NCBI RefSeq assembly: GCF_003856835.1 | Contig: NZ_CP034145.1 | Coordinates: forward strand, 434,001-498,000 | Length of the DNA stretch: 64,000 nucleotides | Direction: 5' to 3' | Source of the DNA: Haloplanus aerogenes | GTDB lineage: Archaea; Halobacteriota; Halobacteria; Halobacteriales; Haloferacaceae | Shown here: positions 52,986 through 61,004 of the stretch, one piece after another | Layout of the letters: each line of letters begins with the position of its first letter | Position numbering within the stretch: the first letter of the stretch is position 1 | Made by a program: the position numbers and the translations under genes | Notes under the pieces: generated by a model | Seen by the model: the letters and a program-made list of their open reading frames with translations, nothing else | Told to the model about the DNA's origin: nothing | Database searches by the model: none

Positions 52986-54077
52986 CTACTTCCACCACTC
53001 GCTCCGCCGTTCGCGCCCGCTCGCGTCGCGGAACGGCGGCGGCTTCTCGCCGTCCGCCTCGGCGCCGAACGCGTGCGCCAGCCAGTAGCCCACGTGCCAG
53101 CCCACCGCGTCGGTGTCGAGGTCGACGAGCGTGATCTCTACTCGTGTGTACGTCTCGATGGCGCCATCGCCGTCCGGATCGACCCCGTAGGTGCTGATAC
53201 ACGATCCGCTCGACGCCTGACAGTCCGGCGTCGGACCGAAGCGGATGCGGATCTCGGCGTCGGTCTCGGCCCCAACCCGCTCGAACGTCAGGTTCGTCGG
53301 CATCCCCGGCGGGTCGTCCTCGTAGTACGTCAGCGCGTGATCCACCTGCGACTGCGCGCCCGCGGGATCCCGGGCGTCTTCGGCGTCGACCCGGACGGTG
53401 AAGTCGCCGTCGGGCCACGGGAACGCTCGCTCGGTCGCGTTCGGTTGCGGTTCGGTGTATAGCACCGACCGCGCTCGCATCACCTCGCGTGGCGGGTCGG
53501 CGTGTGTCAGGCCGAGCGTGTGTCCGAGTTCGTGTTCCGTCACGAGGGCCGTCGAGTCGTCGGAGAGGCCGGTCTTCACCCACACCGTCTCCGGGCGATC
53601 GATCTGGCGGGCGTCGGTGAGAAGGGGCGCACACCCCACCGCGTCGGTCACGTTGCCGCAGTCGGGGATTTCGGGGGTGAACGTGACGACGAGATCCGGG
53701 TTCGCCGCGTCGGGGCGCACCTCGTAGCGGACCGGGAAGCCGAGATACTGGCCGTCGTTCTTCTCCCAGAATCGCGTCGCCTCGCGCACGAGGGCGGCGA
53801 AGTCGCGGTCGCGGCCCCCCTCGTTCTCGATGGCGACGACGATTGGCTCCGTTCCCCACGGATTCTCCCCGGGTGTCGCTGTGGCTGGCGTCGCCGTCGA
53901 CGTGGCCGTGGTCGTCGGGGAACGCGACTGCGTCGGCGTCGGCGTCGCCGTTCCGCCGGGCGCGTCGGCCGGGACCGGCGTCGCCGTCGGCGTCGAGGCC
54001 GCCGTCGACGGATCGAGTGGCGTCGTACAGCCCGCGAGGACTAGCAGGCAGGCGAGCACGAGCGTGCGGACCGCCAT
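52986..54077 (-). CDS. Secreted metzincin-like zinc protease lipoprotein
   Basis: The 363-residue protein has a Sec-type lipoprotein signal (LVLACLLVLAGC) and a Thr/Pro/Ala-rich linker (about 18-72). The first domain has TEHELGHTLGLTH, a full HExxHxxGxxH zinc site, followed by a Met in REVM as the possible Met-turn. A second domain (about 210-345) ends in GWHVGYWLAHAFGAEAD, which resembles a degenerate copy of the same site. It is probably anchored at the cell surface and processes proteins or peptides. Confidence 0.8.
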   Translation of the reverse strand: MAVRTLVLACLLVLAGCTTPLDPSTAASTPTATPVPADAPGGTATPTPTQSRSPTTTATSTATPATATPGENPWGTEPIVVAIENEGGRDRDFAALVREATRFWEKNDGQYLGFPVRYEVRPDAANPDLVVTFTPEIPDCGNVTDAVGCAPLLTDARQIDRPETVWVKTGLSDDSTALVTEHELGHTLGLTHADPPREVMRARSVLYTEPQPNATERAFPWPDGDFTVRVDAEDARDPAGAQSQVDHALTYYEDDPPGMPTNLTFERVGAETDAEIRIRFGPTPDCQASSGSCISTYGVDPDGDGAIETYTRVEITLVDLDTDAVGWHVGYWLAHAFGAEADGEKPPPFRDASGRERRSEWWK

Positions 54078-54116
54078 ACCCTCTCTCCGGCGCCGGCGCT
54101 GAAAAACCGTTCCCTT

Positions 54117-54198
54117 ATACGGTTTATTGTAAGTCAGTACCGGTGGTTCGCCAAGACGGTCCGGCGACCCACCGGTCCACAGTTACAATAATCCGTAT
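54117..54198 (-). repeat. Palindromic intergenic element, copy B
   Basis: This 82-bp element is bounded by 16-bp inverted arms (54117-54132 and 54183-54198, 15 of 16 paired) and inner arms accggtggttcgcc / ggcgacccaccggt. Its reverse complement differs from copy C at about six positions. The last base falls in the stop codon of the zinc/cadmium ATPase gene. It may act as a terminator and/or be a MITE-like mobile repeat. Confidence 0.85.
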
Positions 54199-56780
54199 TA
54201 CTCCTCCGGCCGAACGTTCGCCAGCCGCATCGCGTTGCCCGTCACTGCGAGGCTCATCCCCATGTCGCCGATGACGACGGCGTGGACGACGCTCACGAGG
54301 CCGAACGGCGCGGCGGCGGCCAGCACCGCCTTCACGCCCAGCGACGACCACACGTTCGTCTCGATGACGTGGTTGGCGCGGCGGGCGAGCGCGACGAGGT
54401 AGGGGAGCCGTGTCAGGTCGTCGCCCATCAGCGCCACGTCCGCCGTCTCGATGGCGGTGTCGGTGCCCGCGGCGCCCATCGCGACGCCCACCGTCGCTGC
54501 CGCCAGCGCCGGCGCGTCGTTGACGCCGTCGCCCACCATCGCCACGCCGCCCTCGGTCCGGTTCCACGGGAGGCGGGCGTCGTCGGCGTCCGCCGACTCG
54601 TCGACCATCTCGCGCACCACCTCGACTTTCTCTTCCGGCAGGAGGTCGGCGTACACCTCGTCGATGCCCACCTGCGCCGCGATGGCCTGTGCCGTCCGCT
54701 CGTTGTCGCCGGTGAGCATGACGATCCGGCCGATTCCGAGGTCGCGCAGGCGGGCGATGGATCGCTCGGCTTCGGGACGCACCGTGTCCGCGACGGCGAT
54801 CACGCCCTCCAGTTCGTCTTCGGTCCCGACGAGGACGGCCGTCTTCCCCTCGCTCTGTAACCGTGGCACTAGGTCGTTGACGAGGTCGAGGTAGGTGCCG
54901 TGATCGCAGGTCGCGGGCTCGATGTCGTTGCCGACGGTCAGGCCCCCGTCCGTCTCGACGTGCGTGTGTTCGAGGTCGAACCCGAGGTCCTCGAACAGCG
55001 CCGGCTTGCCCGCGTAGTGGGTGACGCCGTCGAGGTCGGCGCGGACGCCCTCGCCGGTGATGGACTCGAAGGCCGACACCTCGCGATCCTCGACGCCCAT
55101 CTCGCTCGCGTAGTCACAGATCGCCGCGGAGATAGGGTGTTCGCTCCGGCGCTCCAGCGACGACGCACACCGGAGCACGTCGGCCTCGCTCGAGCCGTTC
55201 AGCGCCACCACGTCCGTCACGCCGAGGTCGCCGGTCGTGATCGTCCCCGTCTTGTCGAGGGCGATGGCGTCCACCTCACCCATCGCCTCCAGCCGGTCGC
55301 CGCCCTTGATCAGGACGCCGTTACGCGCCGCGCTCGTGATCCCCGAGACGACGCTCACGGGCGTGCTGATGACGAACGCACAGGGACAGGAGATCACCAG
55401 CAGGGTCAGCCCGCGCGTGAACCACGTTTCGAGGGGGGCGCCGAGGAGGAGCGGCGGACCGACGGCGGTCGCGACCGCCAGTCCCACCACTACGGGCGTG
55501 TAGTAGTCCGCGAAGCGGTCGATGAACCGCTCACGCTCGGATTTGTCGCGCTCGGCGTCCTCGACGAGGTCGATGACTTTCGCCAGCGTCGACTCGCCGG
55601 CCGGCGCCGTCGTCTCCACCTCCAGATACCCTTCCTCGACGATGCTACCGGCGTACACCTCGTCGCCCTCGGTCGCGTCGACGGGGACGCTCTCGCCCGT
55701 GATCGGTGACTCGTCGACGGCGCTCGTTCCCTCCACGACCACGCCGTCGACGGGGATGCGTTCGCCCGGGCGCACGACCACCCGGTCGCCCACCGCCACG
55801 TCCTCGATGGCGACGGTCTCCTCCGCGCCGTCGCGGCGGACCGTCGCGGTATCTGGCGAGAGGTCCATCAGCTCCGACATCGAGGTGCGGGCGCGATCCA
55901 TCGAGTACCGCTCCAGCAACTCGGACACCGAGAACAGCACCGCGAGCGTCGCCGCCTCGAAGGGCAGGTCGACCGCGATGGCGCCGATCACGCCAGCGCT
56001 CATCAGGAAGTCGATGTCGAGGCTCCGCGCCTTCGCGGAGTACCACCCGTTCCGCAGGATGGCCTGCCCCGCCACTGCCGCGGCGAGGACGTACAGCGCC
56101 CAGTCGAGGGTGATCGTCCGGCCCAACGGGGCCGCGAGCGTGGGGTTCGGCACGCCCAGATACTCGACGACGATGCCGGCAAGCAGGAGGGCGGCGCCGA
56201 CGCCGGTCTTCAGCGCCCGGCGACTCCGCCAGACCGACTCCGTCTCCTCCTCGCCTTCGACCACCTCGTAGCCGGCATTCTCGACCCCCGCCACCACGTC
56301 GCCGCGGGTCGCCCGCCCGGGGTCGTAGGTTACGACGACCCGACCGGAGGCCGGCCGGGCGTCGTAGTCGAGGACGCCCTCGATCCGCGACAGCGCCGAT
56401 TCGACCGTCCCCGCACACGACGAGCAGTCCATCGACGGCACGGAGAACGTCTCCGTCTCGGTGTCGGCCACGTCGTAGCCCGCGCCCTCCACCTGCGCCC
56501 GGATCGCCTCGCCCGTCGTCGCGCCGGGGTCGTACTCGACGACGAGCGTCCCGGTCGCGGGCCGCGGATCGACCGCGCCGACCCCCGACAGCGTCCGGAC
56601 GCTCCGCTCGACCTTGCTCGCACACGACGCGCAGTCCATCGCCGGCACCGCGGCGCGGTACGTCGCGCCGTCACCGACCGGTTCGCCGGTGTCGTCGTCG
56701 CCCGGTTCGTCGGCGTCGCCGCTCGTCGCCGCGGGCGTGTGATCGTGCCCGTCCGCTCCCTCGTCGTGCCCGCCGTTCAT
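54198..56780 (-). CDS. zntA: P1B-2-type zinc/cadmium/lead ATPase
   Basis: The 860-residue protein has two N-terminal HMA domains (MDCASCASKVERS, MDCSSCAGTVESA), the TGES actuator, CPC in SCPCAFVISTPVSVV, DKTGTIT and VGDGVNDAPALAAATVG. The STPVSVVSGI context and the last-helix residues (K in GVKAVL, D in GDMGMSLAVTGNAMRL) match ZntA/CadA-type pumps rather than copper CopA. It should export Zn(II), Cd(II) or Pb(II). An acidic His/Asp/Gly-rich tail (residues 1-35) precedes the first HMA domain. A TATA box lies about 24-33 nt upstream. Confidence 0.9.
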   Translation of the reverse strand: MNGGHDEGADGHDHTPAATSGDADEPGDDDTGEPVGDGATYRAAVPAMDCASCASKVERSVRTLSGVGAVDPRPATGTLVVEYDPGATTGEAIRAQVEGAGYDVADTETETFSVPSMDCSSCAGTVESALSRIEGVLDYDARPASGRVVVTYDPGRATRGDVVAGVENAGYEVVEGEEETESVWRSRRALKTGVGAALLLAGIVVEYLGVPNPTLAAPLGRTITLDWALYVLAAAVAGQAILRNGWYSAKARSLDIDFLMSAGVIGAIAVDLPFEAATLAVLFSVSELLERYSMDRARTSMSELMDLSPDTATVRRDGAEETVAIEDVAVGDRVVVRPGERIPVDGVVVEGTSAVDESPITGESVPVDATEGDEVYAGSIVEEGYLEVETTAPAGESTLAKVIDLVEDAERDKSERERFIDRFADYYTPVVVGLAVATAVGPPLLLGAPLETWFTRGLTLLVISCPCAFVISTPVSVVSGITSAARNGVLIKGGDRLEAMGEVDAIALDKTGTITTGDLGVTDVVALNGSSEADVLRCASSLERRSEHPISAAICDYASEMGVEDREVSAFESITGEGVRADLDGVTHYAGKPALFEDLGFDLEHTHVETDGGLTVGNDIEPATCDHGTYLDLVNDLVPRLQSEGKTAVLVGTEDELEGVIAVADTVRPEAERSIARLRDLGIGRIVMLTGDNERTAQAIAAQVGIDEVYADLLPEEKVEVVREMVDESADADDARLPWNRTEGGVAMVGDGVNDAPALAAATVGVAMGAAGTDTAIETADVALMGDDLTRLPYLVALARRANHVIETNVWSSLGVKAVLAAAAPFGLVSVVHAVVIGDMGMSLAVTGNAMRLANVRPEE

Positions 56781-56803
56781 TAGCCGTCCGTAACGGCTCC
56801 CCG

Positions 56804-56813
56804 GATATTAATC
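56804..56813 (-). promoter_or_regulatory. TATA-like box of the zinc/cadmium ATPase gene
   Basis: The plus-strand sequence ggatattaat (56803-56812) reads on the minus strand as attaatatcc, 24-33 nt before the ATG. The remaining gap up to 56934 is AT-rich without a gene and may contain a metal-responsive operator. Confidence 0.55.
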
Positions 56814-56934
56814 CTCCTGCCAGAAATAGGGTATCTCTTATGTTGTAGTTAGTAATAGAATCGGATTTTGTTAATAATTCGCCGGTCGCGCCGCCGAGCA
56901 CCGGCGCACTGCGACGACGCTCGGTTTCGACGTG

Positions 56935-56941
56935 CTTTTTA
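56935..56941 (+). promoter_or_regulatory. TATA-like box of rps6e
   Basis: cttttta lies 24-30 nt before the rps6e ATG, in accordance with a leaderless transcript. Confidence 0.5.
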
Positions 56942-56964
56942 TCGGCGGCCGTCTGAATCCGGGC

Positions 56965-57348
56965 ATGGCAGACTTCAAGGTCGTCGTTTCGGACCCCGAG
57001 ACGGGTCGGACCGTACAGGTCGAGGTCGACGGACAGGACGCGAACCGGTTCCTCGGACGCGAACTCGGTGACGAGGTCGACGGCGGCGCCGTCGGCCTCG
57101 ACGGCACCACGCTCGAACTGACTGGTGGGTCGGACAACGCCGGGCGCCCCCTGCGCTCGGACGTGGCCGGTCCCGCGCTGAAGGAACTCCTGCTGGAGGG
57201 CGGCGTCGGCTTCGCCCCCTCGCGTGACGGCGAGCGCAAGCGCGTCACCGTCCGCGGCCGCGAGATCAGCGACGAAGTCGCCCAGATCAACGTGACGGTC
57301 GTCGACGGCGACGCTGACTTCGACGCCCTGACTGGCGACGACGAGTAA
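56965..57348 (+). CDS. rps6e: Small ribosomal subunit protein S6e
   Basis: The 127-residue protein has the usual archaeal S6e length. [20 protein letters not shown] starts the conserved domain; [14 protein letters not shown] and [15 protein letters not shown] (the GG-SD-x-GFP-like loop), and [20 protein letters not shown] complete it. It acts in the 30S subunit. The following gene starts three bases after its stop. Confidence 0.96.
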   Translation: MADFKVVVSDPETGRTVQVEVDGQDANRFLGRELGDEVDGGAVGLDGTTLELTGGSDNAGRPLRSDVAGPALKELLLEGGVGFAPSRDGERKRVTVRGREISDEVAQINVTVVDGDADFDALTGDDE

Positions 57349-57350
57349 CC

Positions 57351-57782
57351 GTGCCCGACCGCGTCGCCAGCGACGGTGAGGCGGTGACAACCTATCGCGC
57401 TCGACTCGCCCGGAGCGGCGGCACTCGTCGCCCCTGTCTTCGCCTCCCCGACGACGTGGCTATCGAGGGTGACGATATCGTCCGTCTCGTCCTCGACGGC
57501 GACGAGTACCACGCTCGGGTCGAGAGCGACGCGGAGGGCTACCTGATTCGCGGCGCCTACGACAACCGTCGCCTCGCCCGTGCCGACGGCGAGGGCGAGA
57601 ACCGCCTCGTCGAGTGGGTCCGCGGCACCGACCGCGAAACGGGACAGAGCGTCGACTTCGACGAGGTGACGCCCGGCTACCTCTACGGCGTTCGCGTCCC
57701 CGGCAAACGGGCGGTCTACTCGGTCACTCGCCAGCCCGATTCGTCGCTCTCCTCCATCGCCGAGGGGCTGGACGAGCGCTAG
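57351..57782 (+). CDS. DUF7112-like conserved haloarchaeal protein
   Basis: The 143-residue protein starts with GTG two bases after the rps6e stop. It has a beta-rich core (DIVRLVLDGDEYHARVESDA, YLIRGAYDNRRLAR) and a tail ending in YGVRVPGKRAVYSVTRQP. It is probably co-transcribed with rps6e, which suggests a housekeeping role, but none is known. Convergent with the next gene, stops overlapping. Confidence 0.75.
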   Translation: MPDRVASDGEAVTTYRARLARSGGTRRPCLRLPDDVAIEGDDIVRLVLDGDEYHARVESDAEGYLIRGAYDNRRLARADGEGENRLVEWVRGTDRETGQSVDFDEVTPGYLYGVRVPGKRAVYSVTRQPDSSLSSIAEGLDER

Positions 57783-58069
57783 AGCTGCAGGGCCGTTCCG
57801 GCGAGCAACAGCGCACTCCCGAGCCACAGCAGTGCCAGTACCCACGTCGGCTGAGCGCCGATGTCGACGCTCACGCCGAACGGGGTCGCGCCCGGCCACA
57901 CGAGGTTGGTAACTGCCGCGACGACGACGAGGACGCTCAGAACGACCGCCACGACGGTGAGGAGCCCGGCCGAGGATCGCAGGGAGAGGGCGTTGCTCGC
58001 CAGTAACGCGAGGCCGAACAGGGCGTACGTCAGCCGGGTGAAGCGCGTTCGATCCACGGCTGTCGACAC
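57779..58069 (-). CDS. Small membrane protein, three helices
   Basis: The 96-residue protein has a likely GTG start (VSTAVDRTRF). Three hydrophobic segments are visible: LTYALFGLALLASNALSL, AGLLTVVAVVLSVLVVVAAV and TWVLALLWLGSALLLAGTAL. Upstream residues of the open frame are antisense to the next gene and were not included. The function is unknown. Confidence 0.65.
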   Translation of the reverse strand: MSTAVDRTRFTRLTYALFGLALLASNALSLRSSAGLLTVVAVVLSVLVVVAAVTNLVWPGATPFGVSVDIGAQPTWVLALLWLGSALLLAGTALQL

Positions 58070-58147
58070 GGCGACCGGGGGGAAAACCCCGTCGCTCCCC
58101 CGCCGCCGAAACGACCCTTCTTTACCGCTCGACCGCCTGCGGTCGGT

Positions 58148-58570
58148 ATGACCGACTCCGACCTCGACGCCTTCCTCGCGGGCGACCGACTCGACCACGT
58201 CGTCCTCTTTCTCACCGACGACTACCTCGACGACGAGGGTACCATCGCCGACTACGGCCGCGTCGTCGACGGCGGCGTCGTCCTCGTCGTCCCCGGCGAG
58301 AAGGGGCGCCGACTCTTCTCGGCCGGCACCGGTATGGACGCGATGGAGTTCGCGAAGCAGGCGATGGGGACCGAGGGCGACATCGACCGCGACCTGCAGG
58401 GCGGCACCTGCCCCGACTGCGGCGACGGCGCCGCCTTCATCTTCGCGTTCGCGGAGGCCCAGAACGAGGAGGTGGGCGGCATCTACGCCGAGGGCGACGT
58501 GATCCACGCCTACGCCGCCTGCCCCGACGGCACCGCGTTCTCGGATCGCTGGGTCGTGGGCGAGGCGTAG
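58148..58570 (+). CDS. DUF5807-like conserved haloarchaeal protein
   Basis: The 140-residue soluble protein has LDHVVLFLTDDYLDDEGTIA at the start, GGVVLVVPGEKGRRLFSAGT in the middle and a CPDCGDGAAF zinc-knuckle-like motif at about 95-104 with a further Cys in AACPDGTAF. I recall this combination as a haloarchaeal domain of unknown function. It is divergent from the preceding small membrane gene. Confidence 0.75.
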   Translation: MTDSDLDAFLAGDRLDHVVLFLTDDYLDDEGTIADYGRVVDGGVVLVVPGEKGRRLFSAGTGMDAMEFAKQAMGTEGDIDRDLQGGTCPDCGDGAAFIFAFAEAQNEEVGGIYAEGDVIHAYAACPDGTAFSDRWVVGEA

Positions 58571-58655
58571 TTACTCGTCGACCGAGCCGTCGCCCTCGCC
58601 TTCTTCCCCGGCTCCACGGCTCGCTCCGCTCGCCGTTCCGCTTCGAGGCCTCGCT
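58571..58655 (-). other. Region downstream of the DHH gene: GAGCGAG-type low-complexity and relic acidic tail
   Basis: On the minus strand, after the DHH stop, a repetitive stretch built of agcgag and gcggaacgg blocks is followed by codons for an acidic end (GEEGEGDGSVDE) and a TAA at 58571, in another frame. The pattern looks as if a GAGCGAG-type sequence was inserted near the end of the gene, replacing its original C-terminus. Confidence 0.45.
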
Positions 58656-59828
58656 TCACTCGGCCTCGCTCGCCACTCGTTCGAACGCCGCCAGAATCAC
58701 CTGCTTCGTCGTGGCTCCCTCCGTCGTCCAGTGGTGAGCGTAGTCCAGCATGTCGTCGTAGATGTCGGGCTTACAGCCCGCGGCGCGGGGGTGGCCGCCG
58801 CCGTTCACCAGCCCAGCCACCTCGTGTGCGCGTTCGAACCCCTCGCTCCCGCGGATGCTGGCGCTCCCGGCGGGTTTGACGATCACCGCGGCGTCGGCTC
58901 CCCGTTCGCGGAGTGCCTCCGCCACCTCGTTCTGTGAACACCGGCCGTAGGTGACGCCGACGGTCCACGGGCCGACCGACTTCAGGTCGGCGCGGTCGAT
59001 TGCCGCCTCGATCAGGTTCTCCTTCTCGACGCGCCGGTGATCGAGGTAGTCGACGACCGGGTCCGGGAGTGCGGGGCCGTACTGCCCCACCACCGTCACG
59101 TACTCCTCGGCGCTCGCCCAGTGGCTGTAGTCGGCCAGGTCGTCGCTCCGGGGGTCCTCCTTGATCCAGAGGTCGTGATCCCGGGTGACCGCCGCGAGGT
59201 CGACGAGGTGGTCGGGGAAGTCGTAGTCGAGCGATCGGAGCGCCACGTCGGCCGTACACTCCTCGTCGCTCTCGCCGACGACGAGGTCGACGCCCGCCTC
59301 GCGGACCGCGGTGGCAATTTCGTCGTCCCACTGGTGGTGGTCGAACCAGCGGACCGTCTCGGCCCGGGCGACCACCTGCTCGACCACTTCGATGACGGCC
59401 GCGTCGTCCGGGCAGAGGTCACAGACGTACACGTCGACGCCGGGGTCGACGTACGCCGCGACGCGTTCGAGGGCGGCGTCGAGGGAGTGGGGGCTCGCGG
59501 TGACGAGGCCGACCGGGGACTCCTCGCGGTCCTCCTCGTCCTCGTCCTCGTCGTCCGTCAGCGTCGGGTCGGTCCGCGCCGCCAGTGACTCCTCGAACGG
59601 CGCCACGTCGAGGGCGGCGTCGTACACTTCACGGAGGAGGGCGACACAGCCGAGGCCGTCGGCGTCGCCGTCGGCCACGACCACCGTCTCGGCGCCCTCG
59701 ATGGCCTCCCGGGCGCGGCGGTCGGCGTACTCCTCGTCGAGCGAGTCGGGGTAGAAGAACCCGGCACCGGGGAGTCGCGACTTCCGCGAGAGCGAGAGGT
59801 CGTCGTCGTCGATGAGCGAATCGTCCAT
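58656..59828 (-). CDS. DHH-family phosphoesterase (RecJ-like)
   Basis: The 390-residue protein has DHH domain motifs VVVADGDADGLGCVALL, VYVCDLCPDD and WFDHHQWDD, and a DHHA1 domain with VNGGGHPRAAGC, all metal or substrate ligands. Archaeal RecJ-like (GAN-type) enzymes are single-strand nucleases linked to replication or RNA processing. A Glu/Asp-rich insertion (about 88-102) is a typical halophile addition. The C-terminal tail may be altered (see the downstream region). Confidence 0.88.
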   Translation of the reverse strand: MDDSLIDDDDLSLSRKSRLPGAGFFYPDSLDEEYADRRAREAIEGAETVVVADGDADGLGCVALLREVYDAALDVAPFEESLAARTDPTLTDDEDEDEEDREESPVGLVTASPHSLDAALERVAAYVDPGVDVYVCDLCPDDAAVIEVVEQVVARAETVRWFDHHQWDDEIATAVREAGVDLVVGESDEECTADVALRSLDYDFPDHLVDLAAVTRDHDLWIKEDPRSDDLADYSHWASAEEYVTVVGQYGPALPDPVVDYLDHRRVEKENLIEAAIDRADLKSVGPWTVGVTYGRCSQNEVAEALRERGADAAVIVKPAGSASIRGSEGFERAHEVAGLVNGGGHPRAAGCKPDIYDDMLDYAHHWTTEGATTKQVILAAFERVASEAE

Positions 59829-59884
59829 ATCGGCCCGATGCGGGCCGATGGGAAGTATCCCGCGATCCGCAGGGGTGGCGTCTC

Positions 59885-59966
59885 ATACGGATTATTGTAA
59901 CTGTTTACCGGTGGTTCGTCGGACTGTCTCGGCGAACCACCGGTACTGACTTACAATAAACCGTAT
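59885..59966 (+). repeat. Palindromic intergenic element, copy C
   Basis: This 82-bp element has 16-bp outer arms (59885-59900 and 59951-59966, 15 of 16 paired) and perfect 12-bp inner arms accggtggttcg / cgaaccaccggt. It is inverted relative to copy B and about 93% identical. Its last base belongs to the stop codon of the adjacent Usp gene. The stable hairpin would terminate transcripts from both sides. Confidence 0.87.
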
Positions 59967-60430
59967 CAGGCCTCGGCTGGCGGCTCGTCTCCGCGTTCGC
60001 GCTCGCCGAGTTGTCGCACCGTCAGAACGGGCACGGGGCAGGTGCGGACGACGCGCTCCGCGACGCTTCCGATCAGGAACCGGTTCTCGCCGTGGCGGCC
60101 GCGAGTCCCCATCGCCACCACGTCGGCGTCGTGATCGACCGCGTACTCCCGAATCACCGTCGCCGGTCGTCCCTCGCGGACGGCGGTCGTGACGGGGCGG
60201 TCCGCGGTGTCGACCACCTCGTCGAGCGCCGCCTGCCCGGAGTCGTCGAGGGCAGCGCGCATCTCCTCGCGCACCTGTTCGGGCGAGGCTGCCACCTCCC
60301 CCTCGTCGACGACGTAGAGGGCGTGCACGTCGGCGTCGAACCGCTCGGCGAAATCGAGGGCGACGCGGACGGCCCGGCGGACGCTCTCCGACCCGTCGGT
60401 CGCGATGACGATGGTGTCGAACTCCGGCAT
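59966..60430 (-). CDS. Universal stress protein (UspA family), ATP-binding type
   Basis: The 154-residue protein has FDTIVIATDGSESVRRAVRVA at the start and MGTRGRHGENRFLIGSVAER at the end, a full G-x2-G-x9-G-S nucleotide-binding motif. It is cytoplasmic and probably dimeric. It is divergent from a second Usp gene; a TATA-like box (gtataaac) lies 24-31 nt upstream. The stop codon is the border of repeat copy C. Confidence 0.92.
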   Translation of the reverse strand: MPEFDTIVIATDGSESVRRAVRVALDFAERFDADVHALYVVDEGEVAASPEQVREEMRAALDDSGQAALDEVVDTADRPVTTAVREGRPATVIREYAVDHDADVVAMGTRGRHGENRFLIGSVAERVVRTCPVPVLTVRQLGERERGDEPPAEA

Positions 60431-60453
60431 ACGTTCGCTTTCGTCGGGTCGGC

Positions 60454-60461
60454 GTATAAAC
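60454..60461 (-). promoter_or_regulatory. TATA-like box of the first Usp gene
   Basis: gtataaac on the plus strand gives GTTTATAC on the coding strand, 24-31 nt before the ATG at 60430. Confidence 0.55.
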
Positions 60462-60515
60462 CCGGTGTCCGCCGATGGGGGAGCGTTTTTGCCCGTGGCC
60501 CGCGCACGCCTCGGC

Positions 60516-60968
60516 ATGACCGTTCCGCTCTCGCCCTCGCTCGTGCTCGTCCCCGTCGACGGGAGCGAGGAGTCGCTCACCGCCGTCGAGTACGCCGTCG
60601 CCATCGCCGACGAGTACGACGCCGCGGTTCATGCGCTCTACGTCGTCAGCGAGGACATGGCCCGCGCCATCGACGCCGGCGCCGTCGACGACGCCTCCCT
60701 CGCCGCCGACAGCGAGGCGTTCATGCAGGCCGTCATGAACCTCGTCGAAGACGCGGGCGTGTCGCTCTCGACGTCGATGGCCTACGGCTTCTCGACCCGT
60801 CAACTGTCGCGGCACCCGGGGAGCGTCGTCCTCGACACCGCGGAAGAACTCGGCGCCGACTTCGTCGTCGTCCCGCGCGAACCCGTCTCCGGCGACCCCG
60901 ACGAAGTGCTCGCGAAGGCCGCCGAGTACGTCCTCCTCTACGCGAGCCAGCCCATCCTCTCAGTGTAG
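60516..60968 (+). CDS. Universal stress protein family, lacking the Gly-rich ATP motif
   Basis: The 150-residue protein has the UspA start (SLVLVPVDGSEESLTAVEYA) and the VHALYVVSED strand, but the C-terminal segment reads VVVPREPVSGDPDEVLAKAA instead of G-x2-G-x9-G. It is therefore probably a non-ATP-binding UspA-type member. It is divergently transcribed from the preceding Usp gene across 85 nt. Confidence 0.83.
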   Translation: MTVPLSPSLVLVPVDGSEESLTAVEYAVAIADEYDAAVHALYVVSEDMARAIDAGAVDDASLAADSEAFMQAVMNLVEDAGVSLSTSMAYGFSTRQLSRHPGSVVLDTAEELGADFVVVPREPVSGDPDEVLAKAAEYVLLYASQPILSV

Positions 60969-61004
60969 TCGGGTGTCTCGGAAGTCACCTACGAGCAGTT
61001 ACGA

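Noticed and set aside
54198-56780. Assignment of the large metal ATPase as copper pump CopA because of two HMA domains and CPC
   Set aside because: The STPVSVVSG context and the K...D pair in the last helices fit zinc/cadmium pumps better than copper pumps.
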